55,510 nt of DNA from Opitutales bacterium (GTDB taxonomy: Bacteria > Verrucomicrobiota > Verrucomicrobiia > Opitutales > Oceanipulchritudinaceae), in assembly GCA_020831585.1 (NCBI GenBank), contig JAFIGE010000011.1:1-55510 (forward strand). Direction: 5' to 3'. Position numbers and translations under genes: made by a program. Shown here piece by piece: positions 34,563-43,962 of this stretch (position 1 is the stretch's first letter; the number at the start of each line of letters is the position of its first letter). Under the pieces are notes generated by a model. That model made no database searches. It was not told where the DNA came from and saw nothing but the letters and a program-made list of their open reading frames with translations.

Positions 34563-35999
34563 TTAAGGGTTACCTTCTTCGGTGATGGCGTCGAGGAGCG
34601 CCTGCATCTTCAGGCGGGTTTCCCGCTCCTCGCTTTCCGGTTGGGAGCCTTCCACGAGCCCGGCACCGGCGAAGAGACGCGCATGCGGGCCATCGATCAA
34701 CGCGGATCGGATCGCCACGACCCATTCGCCCGCCCCACGATGGTCAAACCAGCCGACGAGCCCGGCGTAGAGCCCGCGTGGGAAGGCTTCGAGGCGCAGG
34801 ATGTCGGGAAGGGCCGCTTCGCGCGGGGTGCCGCCGACGGCCGGGGTGGGGTGGAGGGCGTCGGCCACCGCAAGGAGGTGGGTGCCGTCGGGCAATTCGG
34901 CTTCAAGCGGAGTGTGGAGGTGCTGTACATTGGGGAGAGCGAGAAGACGGGGCGGGGGCGGATCGGGCAGGGTAATCCCCACCGAGGCGAGGCGGCGGCG
35001 GATCGATTCAACGACGTGCGCGTGCTCGCGGAGGTCCTTTTCGCTAGCGAGCAAATCACTCGCAAAACGGGCATCCTCGCGGGCGCTCGTGCCGCGCTGG
35101 GCGGATCCGGCGATGGCTTCGGTGCGGAGGCGGCGGCCGTCGGTTTCGAGCAAGCGCTCAGGCGTGGCCCCGATGAGGCTTTGGCCGTGCGCATTGGCAA
35201 AGGAGAAGGCATGGCAGCTCGGAAAGCGGTTGCGCAGGCGGTTGGCGGTTTCCAAGGGACGCAGGGCGCGGTCGAAGGTGAGGTCAAGCGCGCGGGCGAG
35301 AACGATCTTTTCGTAGGCGTTGGCCCGCACGCGTTGCAGGGCCGCCCCCACCTGACGACAATAGTGCCCTTCGCCGCCGACTTCCGCGCGCTGCCGGAGG
35401 CGGGGAGGGGGCGGGGGCAGCTCCTCTCCATATCGGAAAGAGATGAAGCGTTGGTGGGCTTCCCAGATCCGGCGGGCGAGGAGAGTGGGGTCCGCGTCGG
35501 CTTCAACGCGGCAATTGGCAACAGCCACGTAACGGCCCTGGGTTTGCCGCACCTGCCAGTGGGGCAGAAAGAGGACCGCGCGCGGAAAGGCATTTTCGCC
35601 CCCGGCGCGGGCTTCATCAAAAAAGGGAAACGCGCCGAGGAAGTGGGGGCCGCTTCCGGGGGTGTCGAGATCGCCAACGGCAATGGTGTGTTCGAGCACT
35701 TCGTCGGCGAAGGCACGGGCTTCCGCAAAGCGGCCGGGTCCCGCCCAACTGCCTGAGCAGACGGCTTCTGCTCCTGCTATGGCCTCACCGGTCTGGGGGT
35801 GTTCGAGGTAGGCGTGGAACTCACCTGGTTCGTAGATGGCCTCGAGGACGGCAAGTGGATCAGCGTGGTTTACGCGTAGGCTGATGCTCGCGACTTTCCA
35901 GTGACCGTCCTCCTCCGCCGCGTCGCGGCACGCTTCCAGGAAGCGTTCGAGGTCTTCGACGCGGGCTTCGCGGTGGCGCTGGGTCTCGATGACCTCCAT
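34563..35999 (-). CDS. menF: Isochorismate synthase (MenF/EntC family)
   Basis: The start at 35999 gives 478 residues. The C-terminal chorismate-utilising domain has the family motifs: KIVLARALDLTF, FSFANAHGQSLIGATPERLL, RTEAIAGSAQRGTSAREDARF, HAHVVESIRRRL, LHPTPAVGGTPREAAL, GLYAGLVGWFDHRGAGEWVV and FAGAGLVEGSQPESE. It turns chorismate into isochorismate, the entry to the classical menaquinone route. An in-frame ATG at 36086 would lie inside metG and was rejected. Next to menD, MenF is favoured over the siderophore enzyme EntC. Confidence 0.9.
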   Translation of the reverse strand: MEVIETQRHREARVEDLERFLEACRDAAEEDGHWKVASISLRVNHADPLAVLEAIYEPGEFHAYLEHPQTGEAIAGAEAVCSGSWAGPGRFAEARAFADEVLEHTIAVGDLDTPGSGPHFLGAFPFFDEARAGGENAFPRAVLFLPHWQVRQTQGRYVAVANCRVEADADPTLLARRIWEAHQRFISFRYGEELPPPPPRLRQRAEVGGEGHYCRQVGAALQRVRANAYEKIVLARALDLTFDRALRPLETANRLRNRFPSCHAFSFANAHGQSLIGATPERLLETDGRRLRTEAIAGSAQRGTSAREDARFASDLLASEKDLREHAHVVESIRRRLASVGITLPDPPPPRLLALPNVQHLHTPLEAELPDGTHLLAVADALHPTPAVGGTPREAALPDILRLEAFPRGLYAGLVGWFDHRGAGEWVVAIRSALIDGPHARLFAGAGLVEGSQPESEERETRLKMQALLDAITEEGNP

Positions 36000-36045
36000 G
36001 CGGGCGGGGTGGGGTGGATGGTTGAGGACTGGCGTGACTCTGCGA

Positions 36046-37575
36046 CTAGGTGCGTGGGCGAGGGAAGAGAATGGCCCGTTCGCCAAAGGTCCGGCCGGTG
36101 AGGCGGTCGCTCCAGGTGAGTTCGCCTTCCCAGGTTTGCGGAACTGTTTCGCCGAGGAGCCCGAGAACCCGTTGACCGGTTTCCGGCATCACCGGTAGGC
36201 ACGCCACGGTGGCCAGGCGAATGCCTTCGGCGAGGAGGGCGAGGGAGGTCTCGAGAAGCTTGCGATCCTCTGGATCATCCGATTTCGCCAGCTTCCAGGG
36301 TGCCCGGATTTCCGCGTATCGGTTGAGCGCTGTAATGAAAGTGAAAATACGGTCGAGCGCGGAATGGAATTGAAAGCCTTCGAAAAGTTCGTGGATCTCT
36401 GCTTCCGTCTTTGCCCAGAGCTGCTTTACTTCGGCTTCGGGCTCCTCTGTCACGCTGGCGGTGGCAAGTCCATCCGGCAGGTGTTTGCCGGAGAGATTGA
36501 GGAGGCGGTTGACAAGGTTTCCATAGTTGTTGGCGAGGTCCGCGTTGTAGCGCGAAAGGAAGAGTTCGGCGGTGAAGTTGCTGTCCTGCCCGACATTCAT
36601 CTCCCGGATGAGAAAGTAACGCAGGGCATCGGCCCCGAACTCTTCGGCGAGGCTGAAGGGATCCACGGTCACGCCGCTGCTCTTGGAGAGTTTTTCTCCC
36701 GAAATGTGCCACCAGCCGTGAACCAGGAGTGATTTTGGAAGCGGCACACCCATCGCCATGAGCATGATCGGCCAATAGACAGCGTGGGCGGGCACGAGGA
36801 TGTCTTTGCCGATCACATGAAAATCAACCGGCCAGCACTTTTCGAAATCCGGCGTCCCGTATTTGATCGCGGAGATGTAGTTGATGAGCGCATCGAACCA
36901 CACGTAGGTCACGTAGTCTTCATCGAATGGAAGGGGAATGCCCCAGGGCAGGCGGGACTTCGGCCGGGAAATGCAGAGATCGTTGATCGGGTCCTTAAGG
37001 AACTCCGTCACCTGCTTCTGGCGGAAGTAAGGAAACACAAAAATATTGCCATGCAGGAACTCAACCAGCCGCTCTTTGTATTTTCCAAGTCGGAAGAAGT
37101 AGTTCTCCTCTTCGATCTCGACAACCTCGCCGTAGATCTCGGGCCATTTGCCATCGACCCTTTCTTTCTCTAACACGAACTGCTCCTGGCGGACGGAATA
37201 GAAGCCGCGGTAGGGGGATTTGTAGATATCGCCCGCCTCGAAGAGATCGCTCAGGATCTTGCGCACGACATCCTTGTGGCGGGTCTCGCTTGTCCGGATG
37301 AAATCGTCGTGGGAGATATGGAGCTTCGCACAGAGTTCGACAAAAAGAGGGGCCACCTCATTCGTCAGTTCTTCGGGAGTCTTGTTTTGGGCTTGGGCGG
37401 TCTGCAAAATCTTCTGACCATGCTCATCGATCCCGGTTAGGAAGTGCACGCGTTCCCCCATCAGCCGCCTATGCCGCGCCACCACATCGGTGAGCACCTT
37501 CTCGTAGGCATGTCCCAGATGGGGCCGCCCGTTGGCGTAGTCGATCGCAGTCGTGATATAAAAAGTATCTTTCAT
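36046..37575 (-). CDS. metG: Methionyl-tRNA synthetase, short form
   Basis: The 509-residue class I synthetase has the HIGH-type motif PHLGHAYEK (H19-H22) and the KMSKS-type motif KLSKSSGV near residue 295. The anticodon-binding helices follow (NLVNRLLNLSGKHLPDG). The connecting-peptide knuckle lacks the usual CxxC pairs (GFYSVRQEQFVLEKE), so no zinc site is expected. The C-terminal EMAP/tRNA-binding domain is absent. It charges tRNA-Met in the cytoplasm. It heads the operon containing menF, menD and pcp and is divergent from RAYT copy 1 (116 nt). Confidence 0.95.
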   Translation of the reverse strand: MKDTFYITTAIDYANGRPHLGHAYEKVLTDVVARHRRLMGERVHFLTGIDEHGQKILQTAQAQNKTPEELTNEVAPLFVELCAKLHISHDDFIRTSETRHKDVVRKILSDLFEAGDIYKSPYRGFYSVRQEQFVLEKERVDGKWPEIYGEVVEIEEENYFFRLGKYKERLVEFLHGNIFVFPYFRQKQVTEFLKDPINDLCISRPKSRLPWGIPLPFDEDYVTYVWFDALINYISAIKYGTPDFEKCWPVDFHVIGKDILVPAHAVYWPIMLMAMGVPLPKSLLVHGWWHISGEKLSKSSGVTVDPFSLAEEFGADALRYFLIREMNVGQDSNFTAELFLSRYNADLANNYGNLVNRLLNLSGKHLPDGLATASVTEEPEAEVKQLWAKTEAEIHELFEGFQFHSALDRIFTFITALNRYAEIRAPWKLAKSDDPEDRKLLETSLALLAEGIRLATVACLPVMPETGQRVLGLLGETVPQTWEGELTWSDRLTGRTFGERAILFPRPRT

Positions 37576-37609
37576 ACAAATATCTCACGATACCGCGCCT
37601 CCGCTCCCC

Positions 37610-37647
37610 ATGACAAGCGCATCGATGGAAAATATAATAGTTCAGAA
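37610..37647 (+). promoter_or_regulatory. Promoter and TTCAGAA element of RAYT copy 1
   Basis: ATGACA (37610-37615) and TATAAT (37633-37638) are spaced 17 bp, a near-consensus sigma70 promoter. Two nucleotides later TTCAGAA (37641-37647) begins exactly 51 bp before the ATG at 37692. The same distance is found at RAYT copy 2. A strong GGAGG ribosome-binding site lies at 37679-37683. Confidence 0.65.
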
Positions 37648-37691
37648 ATATTTTTCTCGACAGACGATGTGTGATTTTGGAGGGTGTGGAG

Positions 37692-38717
37692 ATGTCGAAG
37701 TATACGAAAAGGCCGGTTTTGAATGATGAGGTTTGCGTGCACATGATGTCGAGAGTGGTGCAGAAGCGTTTTCTCATTGATGAGGATGGCATGGGGGAGA
37801 TGCGTCGGATTCTGCGCACGCAGGCGGCGTTTGCTGGATTGGATGTGATCACATTCTGCTTTCTGAAGAATCATTTCCACATCCTCGTGCATCTCGATCC
37901 TGAAAAGGCGCGGGGGGCGGTCAGCGATGAAGAGTTGATTCGTCGCTTCCGCGCGCTCTATGGGTCCAAACGCTCTCCGTCGCTGGGAGTGGATGCTGAA
38001 GAGCTGGAAGCCGTTTTCGAACGGCATGAGGAGCGGGCAGAGACCCTCCGCCGAAAGATGCTGGCGCGAATGGGGGACGTTTCGGTCTTCATGAAAGAAC
38101 TGAAGACACGCTTTACCTTTTGGTATAACGAGACCTACCACACGGTGGGCACCTTTTGGGCGGAGCGTTTCCGCAGCGTCCTCGTAGAGCCCGGGTCCCT
38201 GGCACTGAAGGCCGTGGCTGCCTACATTGATTTGAATGCCGTGCGGGCGGGGTTGGCGGAGACGCCCCAGGGTTATCGGTTTTGCGGATTGGGTGAGGCG
38301 GCTGTCGGCGAGACACGCGCCCAGGGAGCCTACGCATGGTTGGTTCGGGGAGGACGAGGCCGGAGCCCCGGGATTATAGCGGAGCGAGCCGCCTACGCGG
38401 ATTATGTGGATCATGTGAACCGTATCGTGGAAAGATTGCACAAGGAGAGGACGGTTCGCCTCTCTGCCGGTGCAGGGAAGAAAGACGCAGACCAGGACTG
38501 CATCGTGGAGGAATCGGCAGTGAATTATGGATACACCGGCGCAGGAGGCGCAGTTGGAACGGCTACCTGGATTGACCGCTTGTGCGCGGCGGATGGTCCG
38601 TTCGGGTTCCTGCGGTCGGCCAAGGCGAAGGCATTATCGTCCGTCGCGGATTCGGAAATCTACGCTGTTAAACGGCCTGCTCAATCATCCGGCGCAGTGA
38701 GAGAGCGCATGACCTGA
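37692..38717 (+). CDS. REP-associated-type tyrosine transposase (RAYT), copy 1
   Basis: The start at 37692 gives 341 residues. The Y1/IS200-like core has HUH at H61-H63 (NHFHILVH), a candidate catalytic tyrosine Y145 (RFTFWYNE), the family signature GTFWAERFRS and the C-terminal YIDLNAVRAGLAE. Such enzymes cut and join single-stranded DNA at REP hairpins. No terminal inverted repeats or target duplication flank it, so it looks like a domesticated single gene rather than an IS. An extra domain of about 110 residues follows the core. Its last codons overlap the convergent hydrolase gene by 37 nt, and similarity to copy 2 stops at about that point. Confidence 0.87.
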   Translation: MSKYTKRPVLNDEVCVHMMSRVVQKRFLIDEDGMGEMRRILRTQAAFAGLDVITFCFLKNHFHILVHLDPEKARGAVSDEELIRRFRALYGSKRSPSLGVDAEELEAVFERHEERAETLRRKMLARMGDVSVFMKELKTRFTFWYNETYHTVGTFWAERFRSVLVEPGSLALKAVAAYIDLNAVRAGLAETPQGYRFCGLGEAAVGETRAQGAYAWLVRGGRGRSPGIIAERAAYADYVDHVNRIVERLHKERTVRLSAGAGKKDADQDCIVEESAVNYGYTGAGGAVGTATWIDRLCAADGPFGFLRSAKAKALSSVADSEIYAVKRPAQSSGAVRERMT

Positions 38718-39562
38718 TCGGCAAATTTCCATGGCAGCGAGTAGTGCCCCTCGTTTTCCATACCGTGCAAGCTGACATGGGGCAGCAGCTTGACGGTTCG
38801 GGTGGCGTAGACGAAGGGGACCGTTCGATCAGCGGTGCCGTGCCACCATTCTACCTTTTGATGGATCTCGGATAGCAGAAAACCCCAGGATGCTGTCAGG
38901 AGGTCGGCATCTTCCAGGATGACTTGCGGGTGCCTGCGAATACCAACCCGGACGGATTCAACCAACTGGCGGGCGATGGCTCCCCGCCGCACGAAACGCC
39001 GGTCCGCTGCCGGCAGGAAGGGCAGGAATAAAAGGGGCAGGCAATTGGCGGGAAATATCTGGATAAAGGTAGCCGCAAACCGGATACACCAGCGGGCGAT
39101 CCTTGGCGAACGTCTGCGCAGAGCGAGAAGAAGGCGGAAGGCAATCATGAGGTCTCCGGTTCCTCCGACATCAGAGAAAGGAGGCGCGGCTCCGAGGAGC
39201 TTGACGGCCTTGACTCTTGCCGGATGTCGCCAGGCGCAGGCCAAGGCAGAAGGTCCACCGCCCGAAAGCCCGACGGTATCAAATGAATCAATACCCAGTG
39301 CGTCGGCCACCCGCCCCACCGTATCAGCCCAATTCGTGAGTTTGCATCCGGGAGATGGCGGCGTATGGCCATAACCGGGCCGGTCAAGTGCGATGAAGCG
39401 AATACGGTGTTTCCGCGCAGCAGCATCGCCCAATCTTCCCTGTAGCCGGGAACCCGGCCAACCGTGAAAGAAGAAAACGGGTCGTCCATTCGGGTCGCCG
39501 AAAACCTGCATGCCCACGGTCTCGCCCCGGGCAGTGATCATTTGCTCCGGATTCGTAAGCAT
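38681..39562 (-). CDS. Alpha/beta hydrolase
   Basis: The start at 39562 gives 293 residues. The alpha/beta hydrolase fold is shown by the oxyanion strand VFFFHGWPGSRLQG, the Asp-containing LDRPGYGHTPPSPG, the nucleophile elbow GLSGGGPSALACAW (Ser in GLSGGG), the acid region WWHGTADRTVPF and the C-terminal histidine in ENEGHYSLPW. The substrate cannot be predicted. Its ATG lies 88 nt after the UbiB-like gene; the longer reading to 39808 runs antisense-free but inside that gene and was rejected. Its 3' end overlaps RAYT copy 1. Confidence 0.87.
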   Translation of the reverse strand: MLTNPEQMITARGETVGMQVFGDPNGRPVFFFHGWPGSRLQGRLGDAAARKHRIRFIALDRPGYGHTPPSPGCKLTNWADTVGRVADALGIDSFDTVGLSGGGPSALACAWRHPARVKAVKLLGAAPPFSDVGGTGDLMIAFRLLLALRRRSPRIARWCIRFAATFIQIFPANCLPLLFLPFLPAADRRFVRRGAIARQLVESVRVGIRRHPQVILEDADLLTASWGFLLSEIHQKVEWWHGTADRTVPFVYATRTVKLLPHVSLHGMENEGHYSLPWKFADQVMRSLTAPDD

Positions 39563-39650
39563 AGGCAAAGGAGGGGGAGAGTGTCCGTTTGCGCCGCTTG
39601 CCCTTCCACGAGGGGCGCTTCTTCGTGGTTTTTTGCAGAGAGTGTCGGCA

Positions 39651-41333
39651 TCATCGCCGGCGCCGCTTTTTCCGGGGCTCTTTGACCTTGTGACTGCGGA
39701 GGATATCGAAGGCGATGTAAATGCCCATGAAGACGGACAGGATGTACCCAAGAATCCCGATCGCGGGGTAGCCCCAAAGCAGCGGTTCCACACCGGTATT
39801 GATGACAAACGAGCTGCCGATGATCAGCGAGCCAATGATCACGGCAAGGGCGAGACGGCTGAAGGCATCGTGGATGGTCTCGCCGACATTGGCGAAGCCG
39901 CGGTGTTCAAGAAGGATGCCCAGATCCTGGTCTTCGAGACGGTGCAGGACGCGCTGGAGATCGAGGGGCAGCTCCATGAGCGTGCCGACGCGCTCGCGCG
40001 TGAGATCAATGCCGCTGCGGGCGAGGTTGACCGGGTTCCACCGCTCCCAGGTCATGCGGCGCACATAGGGGTTGCCCACGGCGGCCAGATTGAAATCCGG
40101 ATCGAGGGCATGCGCCGTTTCCTCAATGGAAATCACCGCTTTGGCGAGCAGGGTGTAGTCGCGCGCAACGTGGATGCCGTTGGAACCGAACACAAAAATC
40201 AGCTCAAAGATGAGGTGCCCGAGGTTGTCCATCTCGCGCAGGTCGTCGTCGAACTTGAAGAGGACCGTGGTAACGGCTTTCTCCAGCCGCACCTGGTCGA
40301 CCCGGCGGGAAGAGGCTCCCATGCGCATGGCGATGCGGGCGACCTTTTCGGCATTGCGTTCGTTGCAAGCGGAGAAGAGGTCGATGAGGTGGAAGCGCAT
40401 GCGCTGCGTGAGTTGCCCTGCGAGGCCCCAATCGATGAAGCAGATGCGGCGGTCCGGCGTGATGAGGAGATTTCCGGGATGCGGGTCACCGTGGAAAAAG
40501 CCCGTCACGGCAATCTGCGAGAAGAAGGAATTGCCCCCCATCTGGGCGAGTTCGGCGGCATGGGTCTTATCGAGCGAGCGGTCATCGGGGGGCACACCGG
40601 CGACATACTCCGTCACGATCAGGCGCTCCGTGGTAAAACGGTCGATGACGGCAGGCGCAAAGACCTGCTCGGGAAATTGGTTGAGGGAGTTGAAGAGATC
40701 CGCGTTGCGCGCCTCGATAGTGAAGTCGAGTTCATTGAGTAGCCCCTGCCGCAGCTCTTCGACAACCGTTGGAAGATCGAAGGGGCGAAGGCCGGCGATG
40801 TTTTCGTGCAGCTGATCGGCAAACCACTGGATCATCTCCAGGTCGGTGAGGATGTTTTTGCGGATGTTGGGGCGCTGCGCCTTGATGATGACGGGACGCA
40901 TCTCTCCCTTGAGGTTGGCGCGGTAAACCTGCCCGACCGATCCGGCGGCCACCGGTGTTTCGTCAAAACCCTCAAAAAAATTCTCCAGGGCACCCCCCAG
41001 CTCTTTCTCGAGCAGCGGACTGATTTCAGTGAAGGGAACGGCCTTCACCTTGTTGCGCAATTCGTGCAGCTCGACGATGAGTTCGCGCGGGAGAATGTCC
41101 GGGCGCGTGCTCAGCAGCTGCCCTGCCTTGACGAAGGTGGGGCCCAGTTCCTCAATTGCCAGCCGCACCCGCTGCCAGAGTGTGTGATGACCCGAAACAG
41201 CCGGTGTGATCTTGGTGATCCAAGCCGCCGGGGTATCGATTTTGCTTAGAATCTCGTCAAAGCGATACTTTAGAAGGATCGCAATGATCTGCTTTGCGCG
41301 AACGGCGTCGCGAAAAATGCTGAAAGCGGGCAC
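39651..41333 (-). CDS. AarF/UbiB/ABC1 family atypical protein kinase
   Basis: This 560-residue protein carries the family motifs: KAGQLLSTRPDILP (KxGQ), AAGSVGQVYRANL (Ala-rich nucleotide loop), VIIKAQRPNI (lysine), FHGDPHPGNLLI and the metal Asp in CFIDWGLAG. Two hydrophobic C-terminal segments (about 495-550, ALAVIIGSLIIGSS and ILGYILSVFMGIYIA) anchor it to the membrane. The family supports quinone synthesis or lipid homeostasis through an unusual ATPase/kinase activity. Here a menaquinone locus lies close by, so a quinone-related role is possible. It is 9 nt after the phasin-like gene. Confidence 0.92.
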   Translation of the reverse strand: MPAFSIFRDAVRAKQIIAILLKYRFDEILSKIDTPAAWITKITPAVSGHHTLWQRVRLAIEELGPTFVKAGQLLSTRPDILPRELIVELHELRNKVKAVPFTEISPLLEKELGGALENFFEGFDETPVAAGSVGQVYRANLKGEMRPVIIKAQRPNIRKNILTDLEMIQWFADQLHENIAGLRPFDLPTVVEELRQGLLNELDFTIEARNADLFNSLNQFPEQVFAPAVIDRFTTERLIVTEYVAGVPPDDRSLDKTHAAELAQMGGNSFFSQIAVTGFFHGDPHPGNLLITPDRRICFIDWGLAGQLTQRMRFHLIDLFSACNERNAEKVARIAMRMGASSRRVDQVRLEKAVTTVLFKFDDDLREMDNLGHLIFELIFVFGSNGIHVARDYTLLAKAVISIEETAHALDPDFNLAAVGNPYVRRMTWERWNPVNLARSGIDLTRERVGTLMELPLDLQRVLHRLEDQDLGILLEHRGFANVGETIHDAFSRLALAVIIGSLIIGSSFVINTGVEPLLWGYPAIGILGYILSVFMGIYIAFDILRSHKVKEPRKKRRRR

Positions 41334-41342
41334 GGGGGAGCG

Positions 41343-41696
41343 TTAGGAGCTCTTTCCTTTGGTGCCGCCCTTTTCGGCGGCGTCGCCCAACATATCGGGC
41401 AATTTGGCGGCGAGGGCCTCGAGAGAAGCGACCCGCTTTTCGAGCGCGTGGAGATCCTCCGCGCTCGCCACATTGGCCTTTTCGAGGAGGTCGTCGAAGA
41501 TGGAGGAGAGCTTTTTGTTGGCTTCCTGAAACTCCTTTTTGCTCTCGGACTTGACCTTTTCAGTGGCTTCGCGGGCCTCTTCGGCGGTCATTTTTCCCCG
41601 CGCGACGAGGTCGTTAAAGACTTCCTCCACACGTTCGGCGGTGACAACAGTGGCTCCGATTCCGGCGAGAACGGTTTTGCGCAATAGGTCGATCAT
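41343..41696 (-). CDS. Phasin-like coiled-coil protein
   Basis: The 117-residue protein is almost all helix. A hydrophobic N-terminus (LLRKTVLAGIGATVVTAERV) is followed by heptad-like charged repeats (LVARGKMTAEEAREATEKV, LHALEKRVASLEALAAKLP) and a Gly/Lys tail. This matches the small phasin/PHA-granule-associated family that often precedes UbiB-like genes. No PHA synthase gene is in the window, so a link to granules is not supported here. It may instead be an accessory to the downstream kinase. Confidence 0.75.
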   Translation of the reverse strand: MIDLLRKTVLAGIGATVVTAERVEEVFNDLVARGKMTAEEAREATEKVKSESKKEFQEANKKLSSIFDDLLEKANVASAEDLHALEKRVASLEALAAKLPDMLGDAAEKGGTKGKSS

Positions 41697-41759
41697 AGGT
41701 GAGCAGAGTACCGGACAAGCACCCCTATTGGCAATGGGGAATGTTTATTTTTGCGAAAT

Positions 41760-43667
41760 TCAAACAGGCTGCGTGGCGGGCATGCGGGCAGAGATGAACT
41801 CCCTAACGCGCGCCTCCACTGACTCTGCTGAAAGACCGACATCCGCCCGAAGGTCGGCCACACCGTTGCCGTGATCGACAAACTGATCCGGGTAACCGAT
41901 TCGCAAAACGGGGACGGCCGCTCCGTGATCGTTGAGGGTTTCGAGGACGGCGCTACCGAATCCACCGGAGAGGACATGGTCCTCCATGGTTATGAAACCG
42001 CGGGCGCTATCCGCCTGAGAAAGCAGCAGGGTATGGTCGAGGGGTTTGGCAAAACGCGCGTTGACCACACCGATCCGCCAGCCCTCCCCGGCATGCAGGC
42101 GTTTTGCCAGGGCGACGGCATCGGCCACCCACGGTCCCAGCGCCCAGATGATAAAATCCGCGCCGTCTTCGAGCACTTCCGCCCGCCCGATTTCGAGCAT
42201 AGTGGGCTCGGCCTTCACAGCGACACCGGCGGCGGCTCCGCGGGGATAGCGGATGAAGGTGGGCCCCGCCGTTTGGATGCTTGTCCAGAGCATATCTGTG
42301 AGCTCGTCCTCGTCCTTGGGTTGCATGACGATGGTGTTGGGCACGGTGCGCAGGTAGGCGATGTCGAACAATCCATGGTGCGTGGGGCCGTCGTTCGGCG
42401 AGAGCCCGGCGCGATCCATGCAGAAAGTCACAGGCAGGTTTTGCAGGCAGACATCGTGAATGATCGGGTCATAGGCCCGCTGTAAAAAGGTGGAATAGAT
42501 CGCCACCACCGGGTGGAAATCCGTTGTCGCCATTCCCGCAGCAAAGAGGACAGCGTGCTCTTCGGCGATCCCCACATCGAAAAACTGCTCTGGCAGATCG
42601 TTGGCGAGATAGGAAAGGCCGGTCCCGGGGGGCATTGCGGCGGTGATGCCGACAATCCGCCGGTCGTCGCGGGCAAAACGCAGGAGTGCCTGCCCGAAGG
42701 CGTCCTGGTAGTTGGGCGGGCTTCCGGCTTTAGAGGGAGGGGGGCGGCCCGTTTTCACGTTAAAGGGGCCGAGGCCGTGGAAGGTCTCGGGGGATTCGAG
42801 GGCGGGCTCGTAGCCTTTACCCTTTTGCGTGAGGAGGTGCAGGAGAATGGGTTGCTCACTCGCCTTGGCGAACTCGAGGTGCTTCACCACCGAGTCCAGG
42901 TCATGCCCATCCACCGGACCGATATAGCGCAGGTCAAATGCCTCAAAGAGACTGGAGCCGACAATGAAGTCCTTTGTTTCCCGCTTCCAGCGGCGCCCGA
43001 GTTCGATCACCGAGCGCCCGCCCGGCATCTTTTCGATGACCGATTTGAGATCGCGGTCGATGCGGTTGTAGAGCGGGTTGGTGATGATTTCGTTGAAATA
43101 CTTGGCAAGCGCACCGACATTGCGCGCAATCGACCATTCGTTATCATTCAAAATGATGATTAGGCGGCCCGTGGTCGCAGAGACATTGTTGAGCGCCTCC
43201 ATTGTGATGCCGCAGGTGAAGGCGGCATCGCCAAGCACGGCGACGACATGGCTGTCCTCTCCTCGCCGGTCACGCGCCGCCGCCATCCCGAGGGCGGCGG
43301 AGAGGGCCGTACCCGCGTGACCCGCACCGTAGCAGTCGTGCACGCTTTCCTTGCGCATGAGAAATCCGCTGAGGCCCTCGCGCTGCCGGATGAGGTCGAA
43401 TTCCGGGCCGTTTCGCCCGGTCAGGAGCTTGTGCACATAACCCTGGTGGGAGACATCCCAGACGAATTGATCAACCGGCGTCTCAAAGACCCGGTGGAGG
43501 GCGATTGTGAGCTCGACGACCCCGAGATTGGGTCCGATGTGCCCGCCGTTCCTCGAAGTCACTGCGATGATGCGCTCGCGGATCTCTTGTGCCAGAGGGG
43601 CGAGCTGGGATGCGTCGAGGGCCTTGACGTCGGCCGGCCCGTGGATGTTGTCGAGTAACCCGCTCAT
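41760..43667 (-). CDS. dxs: 1-deoxy-D-xylulose-5-phosphate synthase
   Basis: The 635-residue ThDP enzyme condenses pyruvate and glyceraldehyde 3-phosphate, the first step of the MEP isoprenoid route. Motifs: RNGGHIGPNLGVVELTIALH, DVSHQGYVHKLLTGR, YGAGHAGTALSAALGMA, the ThDP-Mg site GDAAFTCGITMEALNN with NDNEWSI, the catalytic Glu in VGIAEEHAVLFAAGMA, and DRAGLSPNDGPTHHGLFD. It overlaps xseB by 4 nt, a pairing frequent in bacteria. Isoprenoids from this route also supply the menaquinone side chain. Confidence 0.96.
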   Translation of the reverse strand: MSGLLDNIHGPADVKALDASQLAPLAQEIRERIIAVTSRNGGHIGPNLGVVELTIALHRVFETPVDQFVWDVSHQGYVHKLLTGRNGPEFDLIRQREGLSGFLMRKESVHDCYGAGHAGTALSAALGMAAARDRRGEDSHVVAVLGDAAFTCGITMEALNNVSATTGRLIIILNDNEWSIARNVGALAKYFNEIITNPLYNRIDRDLKSVIEKMPGGRSVIELGRRWKRETKDFIVGSSLFEAFDLRYIGPVDGHDLDSVVKHLEFAKASEQPILLHLLTQKGKGYEPALESPETFHGLGPFNVKTGRPPPSKAGSPPNYQDAFGQALLRFARDDRRIVGITAAMPPGTGLSYLANDLPEQFFDVGIAEEHAVLFAAGMATTDFHPVVAIYSTFLQRAYDPIIHDVCLQNLPVTFCMDRAGLSPNDGPTHHGLFDIAYLRTVPNTIVMQPKDEDELTDMLWTSIQTAGPTFIRYPRGAAAGVAVKAEPTMLEIGRAEVLEDGADFIIWALGPWVADAVALAKRLHAGEGWRIGVVNARFAKPLDHTLLLSQADSARGFITMEDHVLSGGFGSAVLETLNDHGAAVPVLRIGYPDQFVDHGNGVADLRADVGLSAESVEARVREFISARMPATQPV

Positions 43668-43903
43668 GGCTGCTTGCTTTCCTCTCCGGCGTTTTCAGCT
43701 AGTTCGCGAATGCGGGTCTCCGCCACCTCCAGGCGCGCCTGGCAGACGCGGGCTAGACGCTGACCCTCTTCGTATTGGTTGACGAGGTCATCAAGCGACA
43801 GCGGTTCCGCCTCCATGCGTGCGACCAAAGTTTCCAGTTTGGATAGTGCCTCCTCAAACTTGATTGATTCGGGCTGCGTCGGTTCCTCCGATTCCATCGG
43901 CAA
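43664..43903 (-). CDS. xseB: Exodeoxyribonuclease VII small subunit
   Basis: The product is 79 residues, typical for XseB. It shows the helical hairpin signature KFEEALSKLETLVARMEAE, SLDDLVNQYEEGQRL and CQARLEVAETRI. The small subunit wraps the large XseA subunit to form the processive single-strand nuclease. xseA is not in the window. It is the first gene of the xseB-dxs-phasin-ubiB-hydrolase row and is divergent from RAYT copy 2. Confidence 0.9.
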   Translation of the reverse strand: MPMESEEPTQPESIKFEEALSKLETLVARMEAEPLSLDDLVNQYEEGQRLARVCQARLEVAETRIRELAENAGEESKQP

Positions 43904-43962
43904 AAACGTAGACCGCCCCGTTCACCCCGCAAGTAAATACTCGGATTAGGCGTCAACCATGG

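Noticed and set aside
39510-40742. 410-codon plus-strand frame over the UbiB-like gene
   Set aside because: The minus strand carries all UbiB motifs; the plus frame has none.
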